DNA of 64,000 nt from positions 124,001 through 188,000 of the forward strand of contig JAGFJJ010000046.1 in the NCBI GenBank assembly GCA_024102815.1, in the 5' to 3' direction. Positions within the stretch are counted from its first letter, which is position 1. Each line of letters starts with the position of its first letter. A program made the position numbers and the translations under genes. The notes under the pieces were generated by a model, which saw nothing but the letters and a program-made list of their open reading frames with translations, had not been told where the DNA came from and did not search any database. The DNA comes from Phycisphaerae bacterium. Its GTDB lineage: Bacteria > Planctomycetota > Phycisphaerae > UBA1845. Below, piece after piece: positions 37,901 through 46,201 of this stretch.

Positions 37901-38388
37901 TGCTCGTGGCGCAGACAGGCTCATTCATGATTCCGGTCGTGGTCATGCTGGCCATCCCGCTGAGCATCCTCGGTATCATGCCCGGATTCTGGCTGCTCAA
38001 TGCGCTTGCCGGCGGGCAGATCGGTGCGTACGCCGATCCCGTGTTTTTCACAGCCACAGGTATGATCGGCATGATCGCCCTCGCCGGCATCGTCACCCGC
38101 GACGCGATCATCCTCGTCGACTTCATTCATCTTTCGATGGCCCGCGGGCGGACGCTCTTCGACGCGATCATGGAAAGTCGGGTCGTGCGTTTGCGCCCCA
38201 TTCTGCTCACCGCCGGCACGGCCATGCTTTCGGCTGCCCCGATCACGATCGATCCCATTTTCTCGGGTCTGGCCTGGTCGCTCATCTTCGGCCTGTTCGC
38301 GTCCACGGTCTTCACGCTGTTCGTGATTCCAGTGGCCTATTGGTTGCTGCATGCTTCCCCCGACGACCGGGCAAATGCGAGCAGATAG
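34969..38388 (+). CDS. RND efflux permease, AcrB superfamily
   Basis: A 1139-aa RND pump subunit, about 100 residues longer than AcrB. It starts with a cytoplasmic N-terminus and TM1 ([19 protein letters not shown]), then the [36 protein letters not shown] block characteristic of a subfamily distinct from the 27083-30205 pump. TM4 carries [19 protein letters not shown] with the Asp-Asp proton relay. The extra length is mainly a loop after TM6 ([17 protein letters not shown]) and a long second porter loop. C-terminal TM10 has [17 protein letters not shown] with Arg-Asp in place of the common Asn-Asn. It pairs with the adaptor 2 bp upstream. Substrate unknown. Confidence 0.88.
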   Translation: [1139 protein letters not shown]

Positions 38389-38738
38389 ACCAACTGAGCC
38401 GCGTCAGGTCTGACGCTTCCTCACGCCGCCGAGAGGAATGGCAAGGATCGCGCAGGACAATCCCGTCAAGGGAGCGTCGCTCTCCTCTCGACGATTACGC
38501 ACCATTCACCCAGATTTCATCGCGATCTCAGGCGGCCTGCGTAATTAAGAATCGACCACGATGGTTGATGGTGTCATACTCAAGGGACGAACACCTTTTG
38601 AATCCGTGGCCCGTGGTCCGATGTGGTCGGGCGCGACTGGTACTTAAAAGGCTGCGCAGACTGAGTTTTTCGGATTCGCGAGGCAAGAGATAGCCCACTT
38701 GATACGTTGGCAACCTTGCGCTTCGCATAGATCACTCC
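38389..38738. other. Intergenic region, 350 bp
   Basis: Between the RND permease and the S2P-type protease gene, both on the plus strand. It probably carries the protease promoter. I see no conserved ORF, RNA gene, repeat or clear terminator in it. Confidence 0.4.
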
Positions 38739-39908
38739 ATGTTTGGAAAGAGCGTCAAGCTATTCACGCTATTCGGGTTCCCGGTGCGGGCGGACATTAG
38801 CTGGCTGCTGGTCGTGCTCCTGCTGAGCTGGTCGCTGGCCCAGGGTCTGTTTCCGACGACGCACCCCGGACTGTCCCAAGCCCAGTACTGGACCATGGGT
38901 GTTGTCGCCACGGTCGGCCTGTTTGTCTCGATTGTTCTACACGAGTTCGGTCACTCCCTGGTCGCGCGCCGTCACGGCATGCCCATGAAGGGAATTACGC
39001 TCTTTATATTCGGTGGCGTAGCGGAAATGCAGGATGAACCTCCCAGCCCAAGAGCCGAGTTCCAAGTGGCCGTCGCCGGACCGATCGTCAGCGTCATTAT
39101 CGGCGCACTGTGCATAGGCATTGCCTCGTCCGGCAGCCTCTTCCATTGGCCGCGGGCCGTGACCGGTGTGCTGGGATACGTCGGATTCATGAACGTTATC
39201 CTCGTTGTGTTTAATCTTGTTCCGGCGTTTCCATTGGATGGCGGGCGCGTGCTGCGTTCCGCCCTCTGGCAATGGAAGAAGAATCTGCGAAGAGCGACGC
39301 GCATCACATCCAACATTGGAATGATCTTCGGTCTCACGCTGGTGGTCCTGGGCTTGTTAAGCATTGTGACCGGCAACTTCATCGGCGGCTTGTGGTGGGT
39401 CCTAATCGGGCTGTTCCTTCGGGGCGCCGCGCAATTGTCCTACCGGCAACTGCTGGTTCGGCGCGCACTGGAAGGGGAAGCGGTTCGCCAGTTCATGTCG
39501 ACGGAGCCGATTACCGTTTCCCCCACCACAAGCCTGAAGGATGTTGTGGAGAACTATATCTATCGTTACCACCACCGCATGTTCCCCGTGACGCAGAACG
39601 GTAAGCTCGTGGGGTGCATATCATCGCGCGAGGTTCGCGATATTCCACAACAGCAGTGGGACCAGAAGGCCGTGCAGGAGCTGGTACGCCCTTGCAGCGA
39701 GGATAACACGATGTCACCGGACCTGGATGCCGTGAAGGCACTGGGAAGAATGCGGCGCGACGGCAATTCGAGGTTCATGGTGGTAGACGATGGACGACTT
39801 GTCGGGATTCTTTCGCTCAAAGATCTGCTCAAGTTCCTTTCACTGAAGATGGAGCTCGAAGAGGATGTGCCGCCGCGCCTCGCCGGATTGGGGTCGCAAC
39901 CAGAGTAA
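38739..39908 (+). CDS. Site-2-protease-type intramembrane metalloprotease with CBS pair (Rip/SpoIVFB-like)
   Basis: A 389-aa membrane zinc protease that would cleave substrates inside the lipid bilayer. The zinc motif is HEFGH (H68-E69-H72) in a transmembrane segment. The third ligand region is FNLVPAFPLDGGRVLRS, with D167. About six hydrophobic segments occupy residues 1-230. Residues about 245-375 form a tandem CBS pair (FMSTEPITVSPTTSLKDVV; RFMVVDDGRLVGILSLKDLL), a nucleotide-sensing module common in group III S2Ps. The gene begins at an ATG without a strong ribosome site. It lies just upstream of the encapsulin pair. The substrate is unknown; anti-sigma factors or transporters are typical. 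Confidence 0.88.
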   Translation: MFGKSVKLFTLFGFPVRADISWLLVVLLLSWSLAQGLFPTTHPGLSQAQYWTMGVVATVGLFVSIVLHEFGHSLVARRHGMPMKGITLFIFGGVAEMQDEPPSPRAEFQVAVAGPIVSVIIGALCIGIASSGSLFHWPRAVTGVLGYVGFMNVILVVFNLVPAFPLDGGRVLRSALWQWKKNLRRATRITSNIGMIFGLTLVVLGLLSIVTGNFIGGLWWVLIGLFLRGAAQLSYRQLLVRRALEGEAVRQFMSTEPITVSPTTSLKDVVENYIYRYHHRMFPVTQNGKLVGCISSREVRDIPQQQWDQKAVQELVRPCSEDNTMSPDLDAVKALGRMRRDGNSRFMVVDDGRLVGILSLKDLLKFLSLKMELEEDVPPRLAGLGSQPE

Positions 39909-39974
39909 GTACGTTGTGATCGGCAAGGAGCCGCTGCGAAATACCGCTTAGGGCGTTGAGAAGAAAGGCATGAC

Positions 39975-40343
39975 ATGGCTTCGCAATATCATGAACCAGT
40001 TGATGAATTGTCGCCCGACGCTCGAGACCTCCACCGGGCACTGTCCAGCCTGATGGAAGAGATCGAGGCCATCGACTGGTACAACCAGCGGGCGGATGTC
40101 TGCGAGGATGACCACCTGAGGGAAATCCTGTTACACAATCGAGATGAGGAGATGGAACACGCTGCAATGGCGCTGGAGTGGCTTCGCCGGCGCATGCCGG
40201 AGATTGATGAAAAGCTCAGGACTTACTTGTTCACTTCGCAACCGATCACCGAACTGGAAGACAACGCCGAGGACAACGGGGCGACTGCAGGCAAAGGCCT
40301 GCATACCGTCGGAGACCTCGGCCTGCGTAGACTCAGCGGATAG
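39975..40343 (+). CDS. Encapsulated ferritin-like protein (EncFtn)
   Basis: A 122-aa two-helix ferritin-like protein that oxidises Fe(II) inside an encapsulin shell. Known ferroxidase residues of the family are all present with a 3-residue offset: E29 (SLMEEIEAIDWY), W35, Y36, E59 and H62 (DEEMEHA). After the helices comes a flexible linker and a C-terminal cargo tag, HTVGDLGLRRLSG, resembling the LTVGSL-type loading peptides. The ATG at 39975 follows AGAAAGG by 6 nt. The shell gene begins about 11 bp after its stop, so this is a classic cargo-shell pair. Iron storage and detoxification is the expected role. Confidence 0.92.
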   Translation: MASQYHEPVDELSPDARDLHRALSSLMEEIEAIDWYNQRADVCEDDHLREILLHNRDEEMEHAAMALEWLRRRMPEIDEKLRTYLFTSQPITELEDNAEDNGATAGKGLHTVGDLGLRRLSG

Positions 40344-40354
40344 GGAAGCACAAA

Positions 40355-41173
40355 TTGAGCAACATGATGACAGATTGGCACCGACGAACGCTTGCCCCTT
40401 TGACACCCGAGGCATGGAATGAGGTTGATTCCACGGCGCGACGTATACTCACGAGCCAGCTTTCCGCTCGGCGGCTGGTAGACTTCGATGGACCACATCA
40501 GCCGTTGATGGGCGCAGCCAATTCCGGTCGCCTGGAGATTTCGAAGACAGAAGGACCGGGTGGGGTCCCCTGGGGGCTGCGCAAGGTGGAGCCGCTGGTC
40601 GAACTCCGTATTCCCTTCGTCGTGAATCAGATGGAGCTCGATAACATTACGCGTGGTTGCCGCAACCCCGATCTGAGTGCCCTGGAGAAGGCTGCCGGAA
40701 AACTGGTCCGTTTTGAAGAAACGGCCATTTATCACGGCTTCGAAGCCGGCGGCATCCAGGGAATCACTCCGAGCTCTTCGCACGATGCGGTGCCCTTGCC
40801 TTCCGACGCCGGAGCATTGACGCAGAGCGTGGCCGAAGGCGTGAGGACATTGAGGGTATCCGGGATAGGTGGCCCATACGCGCTCGTCTTGGGCGGTGAA
40901 CCCTTTTTTGCCCTGATGCAAGCGGGCACAACCGGGTATCCACCTATTCGCATCATCCGGAATACGCTTGGCGGTGAAGTGCTCTGGAGCCCGGCGCTGC
41001 AAGGCGGCGTTCTTCTTTCCACGCGAGGCGGCGACTTTGAGCTCGTCGTCGGTGAGGACATTTCGATCGGATACGCCATGCACGACCGCGACAAAGTCGA
41101 GCTTTATCTTGCCGAATCATTCACCTTTCGTGTTCATGAACCCGCCGCCGCGCTCGCTCTGCAATCGGCATGA
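40355..41173 (+). CDS. Family 1 encapsulin shell protein
   Basis: A 272-aa HK97-fold shell protein (linocin M18/bacteriocin family) that self-assembles into a protein nanocompartment. Hallmarks are the N-terminal helix region HRRTLAPLTPEAWNEVD and ARRILTSQLSARRLVDFDGP (which normally contacts cargo peptides), the VPWGLRKVEPLVELRIPFVV E-loop region, ALEKAAGKLVRFEETAIYHG, and VGEDISIGYAMHDRDKVELYLAESFTFRV at the C-terminus. A TTG at 40355 is 6 nt after AGGGAAG and is taken as the start. ATGs at 40364 or 40367 would fit the usual short N-terminus just as well. It is co-transcribed with the EncFtn cargo gene. Confidence 0.92.
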   Translation: MSNMMTDWHRRTLAPLTPEAWNEVDSTARRILTSQLSARRLVDFDGPHQPLMGAANSGRLEISKTEGPGGVPWGLRKVEPLVELRIPFVVNQMELDNITRGCRNPDLSALEKAAGKLVRFEETAIYHGFEAGGIQGITPSSSHDAVPLPSDAGALTQSVAEGVRTLRVSGIGGPYALVLGGEPFFALMQAGTTGYPPIRIIRNTLGGEVLWSPALQGGVLLSTRGGDFELVVGEDISIGYAMHDRDKVELYLAESFTFRVHEPAAALALQSA

Positions 41174-41248
41174 CGGACTCTGATGTTGCTGTTCCTTGGG
41201 TTCATGCTGTGCTTGTGATCCGCGGCGCCGGGACAGGAGTCCCTATCA

Positions 41249-42031
41249 GTGCCGGAATTGCCTGACGTCGCTGTCTTCGGTCAGTACATTAACGCGACAG
41301 CGCTGCATCGCAACATCGTGCGCGCAACGGCCAGTGATGCTCGCGTCGTCATGGGCGACTCCCTCAAGGCCCTTCAGCGAAAGCTGAAAGCGGACGCGCT
41401 GGATTCCACGGCGCGACATGGCAAGTATCTTGGGGTTCGGCTCGCAAGTGGTCGTTGCCTCGTCCTGCATTTCGGGATGACCGGCAACATTAAATACCTC
41501 AAAGTCAACGGAGATCCGCCCAAGTACAGCAAGCTGGTTCTCCAATTCGAGGACCACTACCAACTGGCCTATATCAACAAGCGCCGACTTGGCCGAATAC
41601 AACTGGTAGAAGACTGGGACGCGTTTCTCGGGGGAGCCTCTCTCGGCCCAGACGCACTCCAGATAAAGAAGAGTGACTTCATCCAGTTACTCACGGTGGG
41701 GAAGGGATCGGTCAAGACTCGCCTGATGAATCAGAATGTACTGGCTGGACTGGGAAATGTCTATACCGATGAGACCTTATTCCAGTCCGGGATACACCCA
41801 GCCACGCATGTCAGTCGGATCACCCGCGCAAGAGCCTCGGACATCTGGCGTACCATGCGACACGTCTTGCGGACTGCGATTGATCGGAAGGCAGATCCCA
41901 ATTCCCTGCCCGATTCCTGGTTGACACCACAACGCGGCGAAAACCAGTGTCCGTGCTGCAAGGGAAAGTTACGTCGCACGAAAGTCAGCGGCCGAACGTC
42001 GGTATTCTGCCCGCACTGCCAGCACAAATAG
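41249..42031 (+). CDS. Formamidopyrimidine-DNA glycosylase family protein (Fpg/Nei)
   Basis: A 260-aa base-excision repair enzyme that removes oxidised purines or pyrimidines and nicks the DNA. The mature N-terminus PELPD supplies catalytic Pro1 and Glu2; the usual second glutamate of PELPE is Asp here. The beta-loop lysine is in the ARHGKYLGV segment. The helix-two-turn-helix is in TRLMNQNVLAGLGNVYTDETLF, and the C-terminal zinc finger is C-x2-C...C-x2-C (CPCCKGK...FCPHCQHK). Translation starts at GTG 41249 after AGGAG, 75 bp beyond the encapsulin stop. It fits an oxidative-damage theme with the neighbouring iron-storage genes, but a shared operon is not proven. Confidence 0.88.
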   Translation: MPELPDVAVFGQYINATALHRNIVRATASDARVVMGDSLKALQRKLKADALDSTARHGKYLGVRLASGRCLVLHFGMTGNIKYLKVNGDPPKYSKLVLQFEDHYQLAYINKRRLGRIQLVEDWDAFLGGASLGPDALQIKKSDFIQLLTVGKGSVKTRLMNQNVLAGLGNVYTDETLFQSGIHPATHVSRITRARASDIWRTMRHVLRTAIDRKADPNSLPDSWLTPQRGENQCPCCKGKLRRTKVSGRTSVFCPHCQHK

Positions 42032-42128
42032 GCTGGGACCGGGCGCTATTTTGTAAGTGCCCCGAAGGCCAACAACCTCTCGCAAGTGCATGGACCTGAA
42101 GGCCCGCGCCATTGCCGCGGACAAGGCG

Positions 42129-42869
42129 TCACTGATTGTCGACGTAACCGATGAAATCCCGAGCGTTGTTGACCGCATGCCCCCTCTCGTCATTATTGAA
42201 ATAGACATAGACGTCACGCCCCCGCTTCAGCCAGGTCCGCACGCGCTTGGCTGAGGCGACAAGCCTCTGATACGGATAACTACCGGCGAATTTACGGCGG
42301 TTCCTCGGTCCGTGAAATCGCAGGTATGTCCAGTTCGTAGTAAACTCGAGGGGGTTGTCTGGAAGCATGTCATGAATACAAAGGGCAACGCGATGGCGCT
42401 CAAGCACTCTGTAGACATCACGGGTAAACCAGGACGCATCGCGGAACTCGATGGACCAGCGCACTCTGCGCGGAATTGCTTCGAGGAAGCCGGCCAATCG
42501 CTTGCGATCCAGATGCCATTGCGGGGGAAGCTGAACCAGGATGGGGCCGAGATGGCGTCCGAGCCGTTCGGCGCGCGATACGAATCGCTCCACATACTCA
42601 TCAGGATCTTTCAGATGTTTCAGGTGTGTACCGTAGCGGCTGAATTTGAGCGCCATGCAAAACCCTTGCGGTAACTTGCCCCGCCACGCGTCGAACGTGC
42701 TCGGACGGGGCAAGTTGTAAAACGTGTTGTTAATCTCGACCGTACCGAACGTTTCCGCATAGATATCGAGCCAGCGTGACTTTGGTGCTTCCTCGGGATA
42801 GAGACGCCCCTTCCAGTGGTCATACTGGTAGCCCGAGGTTCCGACGCGTAGTGTTCCGGTAGAAGGCAT
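42129..42869 (-). CDS. DUF72 family protein (YecE-like)
   Basis: A 246-aa TIM-barrel protein of the DUF72 family, whose biochemical function is not established. Family features are LRVGTSGYQYDHWKGRLYPE at the N-terminus, FGTVEINNTFYNLPRPSTFDAW, FVSRAERLGRHLGPILVQLPPQW, WSIEFRDASWF, and the closing VYVYFNNDERGHAVNNARDF. The frame is open up to 43220, but the ATG at 42869 with GGGAG upstream begins the domain. The gene is convergent with the Fpg-type gene (97 bp between stops). Confidence 0.88.
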   Translation of the reverse strand: MPSTGTLRVGTSGYQYDHWKGRLYPEEAPKSRWLDIYAETFGTVEINNTFYNLPRPSTFDAWRGKLPQGFCMALKFSRYGTHLKHLKDPDEYVERFVSRAERLGRHLGPILVQLPPQWHLDRKRLAGFLEAIPRRVRWSIEFRDASWFTRDVYRVLERHRVALCIHDMLPDNPLEFTTNWTYLRFHGPRNRRKFAGSYPYQRLVASAKRVRTWLKRGRDVYVYFNNDERGHAVNNARDFIGYVDNQ

Positions 42870-43213
42870 TGAATCGATGATCTCCCAGCGCCAACGCAAT
42901 AGCCCACGCGCCTGAACGTAACTTGGATTCTCTGCTTCGCTTCTGTTAGTCGGGCTCAGCGGTGCCCTGGAGAGGGCGGCTGAAAGGCGCAAGGCTCGAC
43001 TCGCGGTCCGGCCAGCGTGCGTCAATTCCGTAGACATTCTGAATCTCAAAGTGGAATCATGGTCGCGAGACGACCGGCTTCGAAGAGGCAAGTACGCTGG
43101 CATGAGTGATGCGGCGAACGGGCGCGTAATGCGACCTGAATTCCTTGTAAATATCGCGACGAAGGCATGCCGTCGCCCTGACGGCGCCGGGTTCAGTCTG
43201 GTAGAATCCCGGC
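42870..43213. other. Divergent intergenic region, 344 bp
   Basis: Between the DUF72 gene and PEP carboxylase, which face away from each other. It should contain both promoters. No ORF, RNA gene or repeat could be supported, and promoter boxes were not recognised. Confidence 0.4.
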
Positions 43214-45889
43214 ATGACAACTGAACTGACTCGAGACGTTGCGTTGCTGGAGAATGTGCTGGAGCGCGTGCTGGTACGCTTGGGGCCGAGCGGACACCTG
43301 CGACTTTACAAGGAGCTTCGCCAGGCCTCCGGGGAGGGAGAGACGGATGGATTTCGAGCGGCGCGGGAACAAGTCGCTCGGCTTTCGCTTGAAGAAATCC
43401 GAGAGCTGATCAAAGCGTTGACCCTTCGATTTCATTTACGCAACCAGGCCGAGAAGGTCGCCATCATCCGGGCCAATCGTCGTCGTCAAGCCACCGCAAC
43501 GACAGAAAGGCCACGACGCGAATCCATCGCAGAAGCGATCTGCACGCTGAAAGGCCGGGGCCATTCGCGCGAAGAGCTTCAGAGAATCATCCAGCGTCTG
43601 GACATTCAGCCGACGCTCACGGCACATCCAACGGAGGCGCGCCGTCGAACGTTGCTTCGCAAGCAACGGGCTATTGCCGAAGCGGTTATCGCTCTCGATC
43701 AGTTGAACGACGACGAGGAGGAGCGCAGATCGCTGATGAAATCTCTGGAAGAATTGATACTTTTGCTGTACGGCACGGATGAGGTGCGAATTGAGCGGCT
43801 GACGGTCTTGGAGGAGATCGAGGGATCGCTACATTTCCTGACGACTTCAATCTGGCATGCCGTACCGGCTATCATGCGCGATGTTGAGGAGGCCATCGGT
43901 AGGTACTTCGGGACCGCTCCTGTGGTTCCCCCGATTCTCCGATATCGCACGTGGATCGGCGGAGACCGCGACGGCAATCCGCGAGTAACGCCGGAGGTCA
44001 CACAAGCCAGTCTGCTGGCACATCGGCGTGCCGTCATCCGGCTCTACGACGATAAGCTGTCCGAACTCTCGCGCGTGCTCAGCCTATCAGATCGGCGGCT
44101 CTGTGTTCCGGAAGAACTGACATCGGATGTTCAACCCACACATCTTGCCAGGCTCGTGCCGGAAGAGTCGATGGCGCGGCTGCAGCACGAGCCATTTCGG
44201 CTCAAGTTGCTTCAAATGCGCGCCCGGCTGGCGGCAGGCATCGACAATCCAGAGGCGTATTCCACGCGGGAGTTCGTGGCGGATCTCTCCTTGCTGACGG
44301 ACACTCTTCATCGAATGAAACTGGACGATATTGTGCAGTGGACCGGGATCGGAGAACTGCGAACGCAAGCCGATGTCTTTGGGTTTCATCTGGCTGCCCT
44401 CGACATTCGGCAGCACAGTGCCGTCCATGGCGACGTTGTCGGCGAGCTTCTGCAGAAAGCGGGCAGGGAACAGCGTTATGCGGAGCTCGACGAGGCGGCG
44501 AAGGAGGAATTGCTCACTCGGATAATGAGTGAAGAGGCCATCGAGACGTCTCCAGGTGTGGAGGACGTTTCCCCTGTAAGTCGGGATCTGCTTGCCGTTC
44601 TTCGCATCGTCGAGCAGGCGCGACGGCATGAACCACGGGCCGTGGCAAGTTACGTCATCAGCATGACCAATGGCGTGAGCGATGTGCTGGAAGTTCTCTG
44701 GTTGATGCGAGTTGCCGGTTGCAGCGGGCTGGACATCGTGCCGCTGTTCGAAACAGTCGATGACCTGTCGCGGGCCCACGAGGTCATGCGGCAGATGCTG
44801 TCGAACGCCGCGTACCGCAAGCACCTTGAATCACGCAATCGGTTCCAGGAGATCATGCTTGGCTATTCCGACAGCAACAAGGATGGGGGCTACTTGATGT
44901 CCGGCTGGCTTCTGCATACGGCACAGTCGAAGCTAGCGCAAGTATGCCGATCGGCTGGCGTGGATTTCCGTTTCTTCCACGGAAGGGGCGGCACCGTCGG
45001 GCGCGGTGGAGGTCGGTCGAATCGCGCGATCCTGGCGACACCGAGCGACAGCCGGGGCGGGCGCATCCGCATGACGGAGCAGGGCGAAGTGATTTCGTTT
45101 CGGTACGGCCTGCCCGGCATAACACACCGCCATCTCGAGCAGCTCGTCAACGCAATGATCCTGGCGGAATCGGAAGCGACCGTCGCGGCGGAAGCGCGTT
45201 CTGCCACGGAGCTTGCTCTCATGTGGAGGCTCGGCGAGCGGTCCATGGCGGCGTATCGAGAATTGATTGATGACCCTTCGTTCTGGACGTGGTATACAAA
45301 GGCGTCGCCGATCGCGCACATCAGCGCCCTGCCAATCGCATCTCGCCCCGTGGCGCGATCCGGTGGCGCAGTACATTTTCAGAATCTGCGAGCAATCCCC
45401 TGGGTGTTTGCGTGGACACAGATGCGCCTCAACGTGCCAGGCTGGTATGGCATTGGCACCGCGTTGACCGAGGTACTCCAAGAATCAACAGAAACGCTGG
45501 GAATGATGCAAGCCTGGTACAAAAATTGGGAGTACTTCCGAACAATGATCGACAATGCCCAGCAGGAAATGGCCCGCGCCCGACTTGTCATCGCCGCCTG
45601 CTACGACGAGATGGCCTCCTCGTCTCGGATGAGGCAACTAACCGACGAGTTTCAGCGCGCCCGAGACGCCATACTCCGTATCACTGGCCAGAAAGAACTC
45701 CTGGATAATCGTCTCGTGATCAAGCAGTCAATCGACGAGCGGAATGGCGACACGGACTTGTTGAACCTGCTGCAAATCGAACTTCTGCGTCGATACCGCT
45801 GCGGCGATGAAGAAGAGCGATTAGCGCTTCAACCCGTGATCTTCGGCAGCATCAACGGAATCGCATCGGCGATGCAGAGCACCGGCTGA
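43214..45889 (+). CDS. ppc: Phosphoenolpyruvate carboxylase
   Basis: An 891-aa anaplerotic enzyme that carboxylates phosphoenolpyruvate with bicarbonate to oxaloacetate. It is full-length for the bacterial type. The catalytic histidine motif LTAHPTEARRRT is present with H138, the same number as in E. coli. The glycine-rich loop FHGRGGTVGRGGG is near 589-600. Other family blocks are RYRTWIGGDRDGNPRVT, MLGYSDSNKDGGYL and IPWVFAWTQMRLNVPGWYG. The C-terminus, usually MRNTG, is MQSTG here, keeping the final Gly. The start at 43214 begins MTTELTRDVALLENVLERVL. A hairpin lies 34 nt after the stop. Confidence 0.96.
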   Translation: MTTELTRDVALLENVLERVLVRLGPSGHLRLYKELRQASGEGETDGFRAAREQVARLSLEEIRELIKALTLRFHLRNQAEKVAIIRANRRRQATATTERPRRESIAEAICTLKGRGHSREELQRIIQRLDIQPTLTAHPTEARRRTLLRKQRAIAEAVIALDQLNDDEEERRSLMKSLEELILLLYGTDEVRIERLTVLEEIEGSLHFLTTSIWHAVPAIMRDVEEAIGRYFGTAPVVPPILRYRTWIGGDRDGNPRVTPEVTQASLLAHRRAVIRLYDDKLSELSRVLSLSDRRLCVPEELTSDVQPTHLARLVPEESMARLQHEPFRLKLLQMRARLAAGIDNPEAYSTREFVADLSLLTDTLHRMKLDDIVQWTGIGELRTQADVFGFHLAALDIRQHSAVHGDVVGELLQKAGREQRYAELDEAAKEELLTRIMSEEAIETSPGVEDVSPVSRDLLAVLRIVEQARRHEPRAVASYVISMTNGVSDVLEVLWLMRVAGCSGLDIVPLFETVDDLSRAHEVMRQMLSNAAYRKHLESRNRFQEIMLGYSDSNKDGGYLMSGWLLHTAQSKLAQVCRSAGVDFRFFHGRGGTVGRGGGRSNRAILATPSDSRGGRIRMTEQGEVISFRYGLPGITHRHLEQLVNAMILAESEATVAAEARSATELALMWRLGERSMAAYRELIDDPSFWTWYTKASPIAHISALPIASRPVARSGGAVHFQNLRAIPWVFAWTQMRLNVPGWYGIGTALTEVLQESTETLGMMQAWYKNWEYFRTMIDNAQQEMARARLVIAACYDEMASSSRMRQLTDEFQRARDAILRITGQKELLDNRLVIKQSIDERNGDTDLLNLLQIELLRRYRCGDEEERLALQPVIFGSINGIASAMQSTG

Positions 45890-46201
45890 GGCGCTCCCTT
45901 GTTTCGTCTGCGCGGGTCGCGCGGCGGAAGCCGTCCCGGCTTCCGCCGGCCCCGGCCGTCCTCCATGCCGCGCCATTTTCACATCTCGCGCATCACCAAT
46001 GCATTCGTAGCGCGCGACCCACGATAAATGCGTGGTCATGAGTGCCGACGGAGAAGCCCCGTTGTAACAATGGCTCAGCGGCTCGCGTGCATTTCGTGAT
46101 TTCATCCCGCGTTCAGGTGAAGTTCAGGAGGAAGGACTCAGCTATCGTCGAAGTTGATTTGCCGACATCGGCACGCCCACGATTGTTGAGGAGATTGCCC
46201 G
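45890..46201. other. Intergenic region, 312 bp
   Basis: Between ppc and the CBS-domain gene. It holds a strong hairpin at 45923-45947 (see separate entry) and a GAGGAG ribosome site for the gene at 46202. No other gene or repeat is supported. Confidence 0.4.
45923..45947 (+). terminator. Hairpin after ppc, possible terminator without a U-tract
   Basis: A perfect 10-bp stem (GGCGGAAGCC pairing with GGCTTCCGCC, 5-nt loop) begins 34 nt after the ppc stop. No run of T follows, so intrinsic termination is uncertain; it could instead stabilise the mRNA end. Confidence 0.45.
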
